Shown here piece by piece: positions 24,858-36,982 of a DNA stretch of 64,000 bases. Source of the stretch: Nilaparvata lugens (Eukaryota > Arthropoda > Insecta > Hemiptera > Delphacidae). The notes beneath the pieces are model-generated. The model searched no databases. It saw only the letters and a list, made by a program, of their open reading frames with translations, and was not told the origin of the DNA. The translations under genes and the position numbers were made by a program. The stretch lies in the NCBI RefSeq assembly GCF_014356525.2, contig NC_052508.1, positions 62,272,047 to 62,336,046 on the forward strand, read 5' to 3'. Positions within the stretch are counted from its first letter, which is position 1. Each line of letters opens with the position of its first letter.

Positions 24858-25479
24858 TTGACCGCGCGAAGTGAGGTCTAAGATTCGAATCGACGGTTTG
24901 GCATTTCTCTTAATGTTTGAATGTTTATATGTTTTTATGTTGCGCATTTACAGCGAAACGCGGTAATAGATTTTCATGAAATTTGACAGGTATGTTCCTT
25001 TTTTAATTGCGCGTTGACGTATATACAAGGTTTTTGGAAATTTTGCATTTCAAGGATAATATGAAAGGAAAAAGGAGCCTCCTCCATACGCCAATATTAG
25101 AGTAAAAATCAGACTACAGAATTATTCATCATAAATCAGCTGACGAGTTGACTATAAATTGCATGCCATGACGCATGCAATTCAATATCTCAATGTAACT
25201 TGGTAAAAGATTAACAGCTATGTAGACTATAAATTGCATGCCTCATTGAATGCAATTTTAATTCACTATTAAATAGGATGCAAAGAACTTATCAGCTCGT
25301 CTGGGCGCCCAGATGTCTTCTGGTTTTCTCGCGCTAAATTCTGGAAAGCGTTATATGATAATTAAATCTTGTGTAAGCATGATCTGATCAAATAAATAGT
25401 TCGTGTATCAGTGTGAAAGTGCTTATGATTTGGGACGTCGTTATAACTGCGCGAGGTCTACTGTTCACAGAACTACTAG
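24858..25479 (+). mobile_element. CTAG-ended repeat element, copy B
   Basis: It starts TTGACCGCGCGAAGTGAGG and ends GTTCACAGAACTACTAG before T. It contains an internal repeat of about 90 bp around GACTATAAATTGCATGCC (about 25151 and 25225) that the other copies lack. Both ends carry the phrase GCG(A/C)...GAGGTCTA in direct orientation. Confidence 0.7.
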
Positions 25480-26261
25480 TATAAATAGAGATACAAATCT
25501 CAGTTTGCCATTTTGTTATGGCATAAATGTCCGAAACATGTTGTGATAAAATAATTCAAAAACGGTACTGAGATTTGTATTTCTATTTATATTCTAAGTG
25601 ATATTTTTATTTGTTGATTCATATGGCTTTTATCAACAGAGTGATACTTTTGGGTGTTCTGCCTTGTCGTATTACCCTATCTCATTCCCTATTACACTTA
25701 ATTTTATAAGTTATATATTGAATTGTTGAAGTTTATCAGTGATAATCAGTGACTGAAAGAATAGAGGCTTACATTCAAACATTTACAATGTAAACAATTT
25801 ACATTTTTTCAGTTAGCAGTGAAAATAATGGTTGATTTGCAAACATATTAGCCTACTTTGCTAAACGATAAAATATAGCTAAGTATGGCCACACCCACGA
25901 GAAGGTTACTACTGTAATGATAAGAAAAGGATAGATTGCTTGTATGAGCCAAAGTTCCGGACATCCCTCTATTTCTTTCCTTCCTTTCTACATGATTTCT
26001 TTTTTCTTCTTCTCCTTTCTTCTCTTCTTCATACTCTCTCTCTCTCTCTGTTCTTCTATATTTTTCTCTCTCTTTATCGACGATATATGCACGAGAGGTT
26101 GTTCTTTGCTACTCACAGAGTTGTGCTGTCTCTCTCACTCACTTAGAATTATATATGGCGAAGCGGAATCAATAAAAGAAAGTAAAGAATTTCATTGATA
26201 TTCAGAGATGAAAAGAAAGTGGTAGGAGGTGGAAGGGAGGGCGTTGCGAGGAGAAGCGACA
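25480..26261. other. Non-coding stretch
   Basis: Short inverted repeat around AGATACAAATCTCAG/CTGAGATTTGTAT (25490-25585), and a CT-rich tract at 25965-26130. Overlapping low-complexity frames here are not credible. Confidence 0.45.
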
Positions 26262-26357
26262 GGAGGAGGAGGAAGAGGAGGATGAGGAGGAGGTGGAAGA
26301 GGAGGAGGAGGAGGAGGAGGAGGAGGAGGAGGAGGAGGAGGAGGAGGAGGAGGAGGA
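26262..26357. repeat. (GGA)n microsatellite
   Basis: About 95 bp of GGA/GAA triplets on the plus strand, which read as poly-Ser on the minus strand. Confidence 0.95.
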
Positions 26358-26658
26358 AAAAGAAGTATGTGTAGGAGAAAGTTTTTTCTTTTCCACAGTC
26401 TAACTTTCAGTACCCAACTCCTTTCATTATCCTATCAACTTCTTTCTTCTACTCGAATTTTCTCTTCCACCATTCCTCTTCTTACCATTCATCTCATCTA
26501 TTTTCAACAAGTTCACATTTTCTTATTCACTTCCCTCTTAATTTTCCAACAATTTTTTATCTAAACGTCAGCATACTCTCAAATATCTGTTTCTTTTTCT
26601 CTCTTCCACAAGGACATAGTTACAGAACAGTTTCTTTGGGTTGGAGATAAGGGAAGGA

Positions 26659-27085
26659 GATTGATTGATTGATTGAGTACTTTATTTATGTAGATTACAA
26701 TATATACTGGCTTATACACTTGTATAAAATAGCTTACAATACAGCAAAATTATAGACGAATTTACATAATATAGACTAAGAAAATGATTTTTGAACTGCA
26801 TATGATATGAAAAAAGCAATAGCTAATAGCTATAGATAATATTGTTATGCATCTACATAAATTGGCGGAGCTTTGGACACATCAATGTCCATTCTTTGGA
26901 AAGTATATTCAAAATATCCTTCCCACTAACTCTCTACCAAAACGTTAATTTCATTAATTCAACTGAGGGTTTATTTATAAATGAAAATATTGTAAAAGTT
27001 TTAATTAATATGAATATTTAAGAGAAAAAAACAGAAAATTAATAAAGTAAAATAATTATATAGGTAGATAACATCAAATCATTGA
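26659..27085 (-). mobile_element. LINE 3' UTR copy, inverse of 9005-9437
   Basis: Starts with (ATTG)n and GAGTACTTTATTTATGTAG and stays colinear with the reverse complement of the 3' UTR at 9005-9437. Shared landmarks are GGCGGAGCTTTGGACA and CTAACTCTCTACCAAAACG. It is 5'-truncated inside the UTR. Confidence 0.85.
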
Positions 27086-27423
27086 TCTTAGAAGAAGAGA
27101 TAGGAGATAGGAGAAGGTAGTAGAGAAGTTAGGAAGAAGGAGAAGAAGAAGGAAATTGGGAGATAGGAGAACAAGAGATGATAGAGTAGTCCGTACAACG
27201 GACTGCTGATGATTAAAATAGAAAACTCTATCAGGATTATCCTCTCCGAGGATAGAAGGTCGAAGATAACAAGATGAAAGCATGGAAATGCAAGAAGATA
27301 AGTTGGAAGTTTAAAATGAAGATAATAGAAGAAAGAGAAGATGATTTGTAGGAGGAGTCAGTGTTAATAAATCACAATGAGTGGAGATTTTTTTTTCTGA
27401 GGATGATGCATACATGAGATCTA
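27086..27423. other. Purine-rich spacer
   Basis: AGAAGAAGG-rich DNA. The minus-strand frames here are Leu/Ser/Pro-rich composition artefacts. Confidence 0.5.
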
Positions 27424-27570
27424 GGCTTGTGTGTGGGTAATGAGGCCGATGATGATGAGAGATGAATGCATCTACAGTTTTAGGTGGGTTCCAAACGGTT
27501 CGAGCCACCGGGAAGCGATTTTACAACTCATGAATAATATTCAGAGGAGTTGGCTCAAGCGGTGACAAAT
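27424..27570 (-). mobile_element. SINE-like repeat, second family, truncated
   Basis: Reverse complement of 36690-36825: GGCTTGTGTGTGGGTAATGA, AGGTGGGTTCC, CCACCGGGAAGCGATTTT and GTTGGCTCAAGCG in the same order. Related pieces lie at 46150-46250 and 51640-51815. Confidence 0.7.
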
Positions 27571-27879
27571 ATTAGACACATGAAAGATATGGTGGGATGT
27601 AGAAATAAGAGTATAAAAAAGAACAGATGTGATGGAAACAAGAAGCTAGAAGAAGAAGAAGGTGGAGGAGAAAAAGAAGAATGACGAGAAGCAGTTGAAG
27701 CAGAAGGAGAAAAGGAGAAGGACAAAAAGCAGTTGAATGAGAAAAAGAAGGAGAAGAAGGGAAAGAAGGAGAAGTAGTTAGGAAAAGAAGAAGTGGAAAG
27801 AGATGAAGGAATAGGAGGAGAAGAAGAAGCAAGAAGGAGGAGGGTAAAAGGAAGAGAAGACGGTCGAAAAAAGATGGTG
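27571..27879. repeat. Purine-rich (GAA/GGA) tract
   Basis: Almost uninterrupted A+G on the plus strand. It generates overlapping 80-116 codon minus-strand frames rich in Ser, Phe and Leu that I reject as genes. Confidence 0.7.
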
Positions 27880-29407
27880 AAAAATCTGGTGTGGTACACT
27901 CTCACAACTTTCCTTACTCACTGTAAGCCTCATTCTTAAACGAGAATAATTTAGGGAAATAACATAATGACGATTGGCGGCAACATATTTGAAAGTACGA
28001 TCAGACTTCTGTATAAAAAATATGTGTATATATATAATTGTTTTCAGAGTACTTTATCCTTTGTGTAAATTGTGAAATTCGATGATTTTTTTAAAAAGTC
28101 GTCAAAACAGCTGTTCTACAGATAAAATATCTCAACTATTGTGTTCTTTTCATAAACTGCTCTACCTACCTACCTCAAGCACGAGAAGGACAAAATACTC
28201 ATGTCTGTTTACAAAGTCCATTTCTCAAGGATGGGGTGGCCCCATTAGTTTCCAAAGAAATAGACTCATGCCAGTTGATAGAGCTGATAAATAACTATAC
28301 AGGGTATGAATTTGAAATAAATCAGTCGATTCATTTTTGAGAAAATCGTGAAAAACATGGTTTTTTAGTAACCATCCGCCATTTTTCTCAAGAATATTAC
28401 GGAGCTCCTGCAATTTTCCAAGAAATGAGACTCATGTCAGTTGATAGGGCTTATGAATCCAAGGTATAAATTTGAAGAAAATCGTTAAAGCCGTTTTCGA
28501 GAAAACCGTGAAAAACATGGTTTTTCAGTCATTATCCGCCATTTTTCTCAAGAATATTACGGAGCTCCTGCAATTTTCCCAGAAATGAGACTCATGCCAG
28601 TTGATGGCCCGGGCTTATGAATAGCTATCCATGGTATAGATTTGAAGAAAATCGTTAAGAGCCGTTTTTGAGAAAATCGTGAAAAACATGGTTTTTTATT
28701 AAATATCCGCCATTTTTTCCGCCATCTTGAATTGAATTTTATTGAGTTTCTTATTGTTGGGTCCTCATGGTATAAGGACCTTAAGTTTAAAATTTCAAGT
28801 CAATCGGTTAATTAGGAATAGAGTTATCGTGTTCACAGACATACACACACACATAGACCAACACCCAAAATTCATGTTTTTGAACTCATGGGACCTTGAA
28901 ACGTATAGAAAACTTGAAATTGGGGCACCTTAATTTTTTTTCTACAACTGCGCGTAAAGAAAGAATTTACATACTCAATTCTACTCGTAAAACAGCTTAT
29001 TTCTGAGAAGAATCTACTTTTTCGCTCGCTATGTCCGCGCATACGCAGTAGATTTTCTTTATGCTCACTGATCATTCGCGCATGCGTAGAAGAGTTTCTT
29101 TACGCTCGCTAATCAGCTGATGGTAAGCAGCTCGCCAAAAAGTCAGATCTTAACCTAAAAAGTCGGTAATTGTAACTCCGCCGATATAAGTAATTTAACA
29201 GGTTTGGGCAGTTGTCGAAAAAATTTTGTATGTAATTCGCGCGTAATGCTTCTTTATCGCTCTTGCAAAATTATCACGCTCCGCTTCGCGTCGCGTGATA
29301 ACTGTTTTGCGCGAGCGATAAAGTCGCGCATTACGCTCTTAATACATAAATAGCTATTGGAAAGCAATACTTTCCTTACCTATGGTAGAAGGGTAAGGAA
29401 AGTAAAA
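27880..29407 (+). mobile_element. GTAAGGAAAG-ended repeat, long copy (about 1.5 kb)
   Basis: It begins AAAAATCTGGTGTGGTACAC with ACTTTCCTTACTC close by, and ends with a hairpin of stem CTTTCCTTACC/GGTAAGGAAAG. A shorter copy is at 61694-62549. The interior holds three tandem units of about 160 bp (28224-28720), a CACACACA run and a phrase GGACCTTGAAACGTATAG. The 29000-29340 part is absent from the other copy and contains a palindromic GC-rich section (ATCACGCTCCGCTTCGCG). No coding sequence was found, and the class was not determined. Confidence 0.65.
28224..28720 (+). repeat. Tandem repeat, about 160-bp unit, three copies
   Basis: CTCAAG(G/A)AT starts at 28224, 28387 and 28547. Each unit contains GAGACTCATG(C/T)CAGTTGAT, AAAATCGT and GTGAAAAACATGG. 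The short copy of the element (61694-62549) has only about two units. Confidence 0.85.
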
Positions 29408-30559
29408 ACAGATGATGGTGACGATGATGAAGATACTCAAGGAGAGAAGGAAAATAAGATGAAGATGAAGATGATGATAAAAAAATGATGAAGAAGATTA
29501 TGATTATGAAGAAAATCAACATGGAGGAGGAAAAGGGGAAGATGAAAAACCAAGAAAAGGAGTTCGAAGAACAAGTAGTAGTAGTAAGAGAAGGGAGATG
29601 AGGAGGCTGAGGAGGAAAGGTAATTCAGTCAAGTCACTAGATACGATGTGTCTTCAATTCTGCAAAAACGAAGACATATGGAAAAAGAGCTCGCTCTCGG
29701 CAAGTGTGTGAGTACGGTATGGTGATGTGCATGTCGAAAGGGAGAGGCGGGATGTGTGAAAGAGATTCACTGATAACAAAAAGAGAAGAGCTAGAAAGAG
29801 AGGGCAGTAAGATCCGGGGTTGATCGGGCAAATGGGCCGAATTGTGTTGCTTCATCAGTTTCTTCTTCTCAGTTACTTCTCAGCGGCGGCTCTACTTCTC
29901 ACCGGGACACGGGCAAACTCATTTTCACATTTTCCTGGGTCGTCCTTTTATCCCCCCTCCCCCCACCTCACCAACACACACTTTTCCACCATCACTAACT
30001 CACTGTCAGCAAGTTTATATAAATATCATTAAAACCTCCCATTTAACCAATGCTGCCAGTTTAAAATGAATCTCACTATACCCTATCCTTTACCCCCCTC
30101 CAGCCCTTAACTAGACCCCTTTTTGTGCCCTGTACCCCTTTGGAACCGTTTCCCCCCCTTAAAACCACCCTTACCTGGATCCAATCAAGTAGACCACCTC
30201 CCCTTCCCATTACCCCACAATCCCATGCAGCACTGACTCTGTTAGATTTCTTTCCATGTCCAATGTGCATACATTATGTATGTTCCATAGTATATAACTC
30301 ATACGTCACCAAGTAGCCTTGCTTGGCCAGAAATATCTGCAGTACTAGGATTTATAGAATTCGATAAAATGAAACTAGTGAGCTGCTAATAAAAAAGTAG
30401 CTTATCACATAACCTCGTGTTGGTATCGTTATAAAAAACAATAATTAATGATTAAATTAACGGTGGTGATTATTGTGGTTCATTAAAGATTATCAATGGT
30501 GACTCGAGATCATGAAAAATATGCTTTTAAGTATTTAATCAAATTATTTTTAACGGTAA
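29408..30559. other. Non-coding, low-complexity stretch
   Basis: GAT/GAA-rich to about 29620 and C-rich at 29950-30200. A MITE right end (CTGCCAGTTTAAAATGAATC then TCACTATA) lies at about 30054-30080. Confidence 0.45.
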
Positions 30560-30803
30560 AAAGTAAATTCGTATGGCTTTTGTTGGTGGGGAGTCCCTTG
30601 CGAGAAGGTCCCACCGCCTGAATATATAATTTAAGCCGTCAATGGGCCTTACGACTGTCATACTTCAGCCGGGACCGACAGTTTAACGTGCCCATCCGAT
30701 AACACGGGAGTGATCTGGTTAAAAAACGTTTGGTATTGAGAGGGTTTGAACCCGGGATCTCTATGCTGCTACGCAAGCACTCTATCCACTAGACCACGAA
30801 ACA
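30560..30803 (-). mobile_element. tRNA-derived SINE, full-length-like
   Basis: On the minus strand the head carries an A-box-like TGGTCTAGTGGATAGAG (30796 downward) and a B box GGTTCAAACCC (about 30752-30742), the internal RNA polymerase III promoter of tRNAs. The body contains CACGTTAAACTGTCGGTCCC, GGCTGAAGTATGACAG and GGACTCCCCACCAACAAAAG. It ends in an A-rich tail. Related fragments are at 17567-17755, 31046-31086, 57553-57600 and 61251-61405. It is not a functional tRNA. SINEs of this kind move with LINE machinery. Confidence 0.8.
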
Positions 30804-32019
30804 CTCGGTGGTGATTAATGTGATTCATTAATGATTATTAATGGTCATGGTGACTCGATAAAATGAAAAATATGTTCGAAAAGTATTATAATTAACAATC
30901 ATGCAAAAATGTAGTAAAATATAGGAAATGAATTATTTTTCATAATAATATCATTATGAACTTGCTGGCTCCGGTACTTTATCAGAGTTTTCAGGTCGCA
31001 CCTGATCAATCTCATGGTTTCTGACATGACCTAACGACTACTTTTAGGCGGCTGGACCAACGACTCAACGTGTCCATCCGATACGTCAATGAATTAAAAT
31101 AGTCTAACAATGAGTCTGTCAAAGCTAGCAGAAAAAAAAGACACGTTTTTATCACATTAGGGTCACTGTACACAAATTTACTTCGACCCAGCCTACTCTA
31201 TACTGATTGGTCAACAGTGTGGAGAACACCCAACTTGAAATATTCTACCAACAGACGGCAGTAGTTGTTGGATCAGTAGTTTACTCTCGACTAACTCCTC
31301 GTTGGGCAACAGTCTGTAATCCAACTCAGATTATTCAACCAAGAGTAGACGACAGTAGATACTGGGTAATATTTTCAACTCTGCCTACTCTCTGAAGATT
31401 ATATTGTAGTGTATGTAAGTCGAACCATAGATACCGCCAAAGAAGCTTGTATCATTATTTGTCTCTGGTCTCACCTCTGGCGATAGGTAGCAGCATTTGC
31501 TGGGTTTGCTGGGAAAAGGGATTAAATGAAAGGATTTTTTTACTTGAGTTGTCCAGTTTCAAAACTCGTTAACTCCAACCAAGCATTTTTTCACAAAGGA
31601 CAAAAAACTGTGTTCAGATTATACAAGGCAATAGCACTTTGGTATTATTTTTATAAAGTGTAAAAAAAACTTTTATTGATGTATCAGGTCATAAATCATA
31701 GATGTGGAATTTTTCAGTAATTGGAAAAAAACCATTTGCACATAACAGGTTTTGCAGCAGTATTAGCATTATGACGGGTTTTGCACCATTATGAAAGATA
31801 ACGAGTTTTGATTTAGTAATTTTAAAATTGAGAAAAACTTATTATTTCACTATGAATTTAACTGAATTTGCAATTATATTTTGTTAGGACCTTTTGATTG
31901 TCTGGGATGATAAAAACGCATATTCAGCTATAAAAAAGAAGTTATCAACTAACAAAAAACATACTGGTAATCAAGCACACATAGCCAAAATGTTGCATCA
32001 CAAAAATGAATCAAACCAA

Positions 32020-33101
32020 TCTAGAAATATAAAAATGAATGTCTGTTTGTGTGTTTGTTTGTTTGTTTGTTCCCTATAGACTCGAAAACTACTTGCCAGA
32101 ACGGCATGAAACGTTGGGTATATGTTGTGTGAATATTGGGGATGGTTTCTGACCAGAAATTTCAATAGGGGGGCTAATAATAATTTTTTATTAATCCATT
32201 TTACAGACCTATGTTTTCGAAATTTTTGGTCGAGCGGCTACCGAAGAACGGAAACATAATCATGATTCAAGATCATATGATTTGGCATCTAAAGTTACCA
32301 GCTGTATAATAAACACGTCACCCTTTGATAAAGTGCGTACTGGAATTAAAACGGTAGTTTGGAGTTGAAGTTAGTGTAGTTGATTGGTACCAGCTGTAGA
32401 TAATCATTCCTTAGGCTAGACACACATCAGTTAGTCAAGAAAAGACACGACACGTTAAGTCACAATACTTGACATAGTTGCTTATGAAGACATGTCTAAT
32501 TGCAATGACTAATCGGTGTGTGTTGCTTCATAAGCAACAATGTGAAGTATTGTGACTAATCTTGTCTTGACTAACTGGTGTGTGCCCACCCATGGAAGAG
32601 CTATACAAATAATTATCACTCCCCTATCATTGAGAAACTGGAAAATGTTGGAAAAAAATTATTCACCTCATGAATTTACTTTCACCTTTTAATTAGCTTT
32701 TAATTATCATTCACCTTTTGAATTTAGCTTAGCTTATATTCATCCTAAAATGGAAGATGGAAAGAATATGGAATTCTGTGTAATTCAAGTACATCGCATA
32801 TTTCCTGGACCATCTATTGACAATCAACAACTATCAAAAAATAAATTCATATTTGAAACACTGGATTTGGCCTATCTTTTTTCAATTCAACACATTACTG
32901 ATAGATATTACTACCAATTGATTGAGAAGAATATGTTTTCGGAATAATAAATGCTGCATGACTATGCAAATAGAAAGTCCGTATTGAGATGTAAATGAAA
33001 ATATTGATTGTCAGATAAATTTCATGATTCACCAAATAAAGTCAAGTGTGACATGAGATAAAATGAATTTTTGGCGGTAACAAGTTCGCCGGGTAAGCTA
33101 G
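32020..33101 (+). mobile_element. Non-autonomous Helitron (1,082 bp)
   Basis: Begins TCTAGAAATATAAAAATGAA directly after A (32019). It ends with a short stem GGCG/CGCC, then GGGTAAGCTAG directly before T (33102). TC start, hairpin, CTAG end and A|T insertion site all fit Helitrons. The 5' 200 bases match 1-234. No Rep/helicase frame is seen. A 65-codon frame at 32750-32947 is unremarkable. A MITE sits within it at 32414-32590. Confidence 0.75.
32414..32590. mobile_element. MITE within the Helitron (about 177 bp)
   Basis: Nearly the whole element folds back. The arms share CAGTTAGTCAAGA, AGTCACAATACTT, and TTGCTTATGAAG. The left end is GGCTAGACACACAT and the right end is the complement of GGGTGGGCACACAC. 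Confidence 0.8.
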
Positions 33102-33651
33102 TAAAATGGATAAAATTATTAAAATAGGTATCAATGTGACAACTTAAAATCTATTCAAGTGTAAAAATTTAATAGTGGTCGAATTATAATAGAAAATATA
33201 CAAAATATGCATTTGTATTGGAAGATTATTACAACTGAATCCATTGAAAAACATAACATAGTTTGCAGCAGTAATGAATTCAATACATTCTACTTCATAG
33301 AGACATAACGAGTTCTGTTGCAGTATTCGTTTAGTAACTATAACGGCTTTTGCAGCAGTACGTGGGGTAGGCCTACACATGACGAGTTTTACAGCAGTAT
33401 CCAAACTTTGACGGCCATTTACATACCTTTTTAACGTGTTCTGTAGCATTTAACAAGTGGGAATAGTTGTTTTATATGAACCCAGAGAACAAAATGGCGG
33501 TCTTAACTCGAATTTGAAAAAATGGAGATAACGAGTTTTGAAACTGGGCTACTCACTTTTCAAATACATTGAGAGCCTCAAATGCATTTGGAAAAAGGAG
33601 AAAAACTTGACCTTGATGCTTATCTGTATCATACGTTTTTATAGAGTAAGA

Positions 33652-33718
33652 GAAATTGAAATTGAAATTGAAATTGAAATTGAAATTGAAATTTTTGAAA
33701 TTGAAATTGAAATTTATT
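33652..33718 (-). repeat. (GAAATT)n tail of the LINE
   Basis: About ten hexamers next to TTATTCATAACAC. On the minus strand this is AATAA followed by (ATTTCA)n, the 3' tail of the LINE at 33652-36395. Confidence 0.85.
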
Positions 33719-36395
33719 CATAACACTGACAATTTACAAAACAAAATTAAATGAACTTAACAAATCAGTACAATAATTTTGAAAAAATAAAAAACTAAAA
33801 TACATAATATAATATTATCTTCTAATCCTATTTATATAAATTAAAATAATTAAAAACTAACAAAAACATTATGTAGCGTCAGAGTTATGATTAAGGTACT
33901 TCATAAGCTATTAGCTGAGTTGAAGTTACCTACTCTGAAAATTAAACTATTTGACCTTAGCAAGAGACAGAAGCCTCGAAAAAAAAATTAACAGAAAATC
34001 TTTGTCTATTCACAGAAAATGAATTGAAAGGAGTGAACATTACAGAAGTTATTTATAGAAACCAAAAGGTAAATACAATCCTAGGAAAATAAATTAGAAG
34101 AATTTGAGGACATATACATTTTATATTAATATATGAACTAAAGTCATAATATATTAATGAAAAAAATAGATAAATAAAAATCCTGAGACAGAAAATTGTT
34201 AGAACCCTAGGAAGCAATAGTAGAATTCCCAAAATAATGTAAAAAGAATAATTCATGTGAAAAAGAACTCCTCAATCTCATCAAAATCAAAATTGAATAA
34301 AAAGTGCTTCAATTTCTTCAAAAATGTTATCAGTGAGCCTGTGGATGTAATATGTAGAGGTAACTTATTAAAGGAATTTGGAGCACTGTAATCGTAAAAC
34401 CGTTTGAAGGCTTCACATGAAGGGTTTGCAAGAACAACCAAATTTCTGTCTCTCAATCTGTTTGAGAAAACTAAGGCATTCCCTGTAATCTGACCACTTC
34501 TTAAAAAGAATATTCTCAAGACCCTGAAAATATATAATGCCTTAAAGGCAATATATCCAAGGCCTGGAAGTAGGGAAATGAATGAGCTCTCCTATGTAAT
34601 GATGTCATCATTCTAATCAATCTTTTTTGTGCAATAAGTATAGAGTTTAAATTAGTTTTATATGCACCCCCCCAACAGCTTAGCCCATATTGAAGCTTGC
34701 TATTTGCAATAGCGAAATAAACAGATCTCAGAATTTTTCTAGGGCAAATGAATTTCAATAAATAAAATTTACGAAGCATCATATTCATGTGCTTTTTGAG
34801 TGATTGGATGTGAACCTTCCAATTGCAGTTCTCATCAAGCTCTAACCCAAGATATTTGATATTTTGCACTTGATCTATCTTTACACAAGATGTACAGAAT
34901 TCATTATGATTAGATAGGCAGACACCACACTTGAATAATAAGGGAACCTGCAAGATGGGCTTTGATCTCAAAGAGAAACGAACAAATTGGTTTTAGTACT
35001 CAGAGCCAACCTATGCACTGAGAACCAAATTTTATCCAATCTAAGTCACTTTGCATCTTAGAAGTTGCCGTATCAATTTCTTTTTCACAATATAGCAGAG
35101 CCGTATCATCCGCAAAACAAGTAACTGTTCCACTCAGATTACTTGCGCATAATTTATTTATATACACCAGGAATAAAATTGGTCCTAATACCGAGCCCTG
35201 GGGTACCCCACATGGGATGGTCAAATAAGAGCTCAGAACATTCTTAACCCGAACACACTGGCTTCTGCCCACCAAGAAACTTTTGAACCAGTTTAAAGCA
35301 ATGCCTCTTATTCCAGCCTCCCTCAATCTATGCAAAAGAATGTTATGGTCCACAGAGTCAAAAGCTTTAGTTATATCAATGAACAGGCCCAAGACATTTA
35401 AGTTATTGTTTAGCCCATTGAAAATTCCTGAACAGAAAGATAACAATGCATCCTCTGTACATTTCTTCTCAATAAAGCCATATTGGTTCTCACTCAGAAA
35501 ATTATTTAAATGAAGAATTTTTGAATTCTTGCTTTAACTATTTTTTCTATAATTTTCGAGAACACAGATAATAGTGAAATAGGCCTATAATTATTCAAAT
35601 CCATGCAATCACCTTTTTTAAATAATGGGATGACTACCGCCCTCTTCAAGCATGCGGGAAACTCACCACTTTCAAAACTTAGATTGATCAAATGAGCTAG
35701 CACAGGACTTATGAATTCACTGGAAAGTTTAACGATAAACGATGATATACCATCAATTCCAGATGCTTTATTTTGATTCAATTGAGAAATTATTCGTTTT
35801 ACCTCATCTACACAAGTTGGGAAAAAGAAAAAGGAGTTTTGCACAGAAAGTGGAGGAAACATTTTATTAAAATCAGAAGGGTTCATATTGCTAGAGTCAT
35901 CGATTTGATCAATAAGCTTTTCTACAATTGTGACGAAAATTTTATTAAACTCCTCAGCCACTTCAATCGGTTGCTGAACAGTCAAATGTGGATTGTCAAA
36001 TGTCCTAATTGAATCAAGGGCATTTTTCTTATTATTCGCTGTACCCAAAACTTTATTAATTGTATCCCATTGTTTTCGTGGGTTATTTTTATTCATATCA
36101 AACAAATTATGGTAGTATTGGTTCTTCCTATTTGCCATATCCTGTTTCAATTTAAATGCAAAAATGTCAAATTCTCTTTTCAATCTAAAATTTAGTGGAT
36201 TTTTCTTTACTTTTTTATACAACCGATTTCTATGATGCTGTCTCTTACATAGCTCAACCGTCATCCAGGGTTTCAAAATCTTGACATTATTTATTTTATT
36301 TAATTTATCACTCTCAATGGTGGCTTTATTTACTATGTAATTTAATGAGTCTTGAGGGGTGAGTTGTAGGAAGATATTTATGCGAACATAAAACT
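33652..36395 (-). pseudogene. LINE reverse transcriptase, 5'-truncated, three frameshifts
   Basis: Non-LTR reverse transcriptase read from 36395 down to a stop at 34253. Motifs in order: KASGIDGISSFIVK, AVVIPLFKKGD, NYRPISLLSVFSKIIEK, DITKAFDSVDH, GVPQGSVLGPILFLVYINKL, and the catalytic FADDTALL (about 35108). A C-terminal part follows with KYLGLELDENCNWKVHI, SCWGGAY and the closing FNKLPLHI. The preceding frame (about 36280-36395) looks like the linker after the missing endonuclease domain. The frame is interrupted only near 35520, 35030 and 34528, each at a homopolymer run, and I see no nonsense codon in the combined frame. The motif style fits the Jockey/CR1/L2 groups, and the exact clade is uncertain. 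About 600 bp of 3' UTR and a hexamer tail follow. Confidence 0.9.
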
Positions 36396-36679
36396 AAATT
36401 ATATTTCATCCCATTCGTCAAAGTTCAATCAAATCTCTCCCAGAATATTTATTATTAATAAGTTTGTGATACATCGTGCATGTAAAATTTTGATTCTATG
36501 TAACGGTGTTCTGGTTCCGGAGCATGCATATGGCACCAAAACTTAAATTATTTTTCTTACATTGCACCTACAAGAAATTTTTCATAGATATTTTTGTATT
36601 TTTAAAGAATAGAATCCTGTTCCACTATCACAATATTCTCTGTATGTTGATAAGTTAAGAATCATTTGCCTGATACTCC

Positions 36680-36982
36680 CGTTGGAAGGGTGAACGCTTG
36701 AGCCAACACCTCAGAATTCATGAGTTGTAAAATCGCGTCCCGGTGGTTCGGATCCTACCTACAACTGTAAGTTCATTCATCTCTCATTACCACCCGCCTT
36801 ACCCAAGCACAAACTTAGAGCTCAAGTGGTCATCACACTCAGAAAAATAAATGTCCTCTTAATATATTAATTTTATATTTGTAACATTTTATTGTGTTTT
36901 ATTTGTTCCGTAATTCTTTGTAATTTTGTTTTGTCTTGTTTTGTGTGTTTTTAATAAATTGAAAAATAAATCGAAATAGTCA

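Larger units (their letters stand above)
31542..33558. mobile_element. TIR transposon interrupted by a Helitron
   Basis: The ends contain the inverted repeat CAGTTTCAAAACTCGTTA (31552-31569 and, complemented, about 33529-33546), and similarity runs on for about 33 bases. Removing the Helitron at 32020-33101 leaves about 935 bp. Many variants of the TIR core TAACGAGTTTTG, often followed by CAGCAGTA, lie inside both halves (for example 31748, 31797, 33305, 33341, 33377, 33435). No coding capacity and no clear target duplication were seen. Confidence 0.65.

Noticed and set aside
26202..26396. Poly-Ser minus-strand frame
   Set aside because: A direct product of the (GGA)n microsatellite.
27555..27905. 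116-codon Ser/Phe/Leu-rich minus-strand frame
   Set aside because: Purine-rich plus strand. Several frames are open at once, which points to base composition and not coding.
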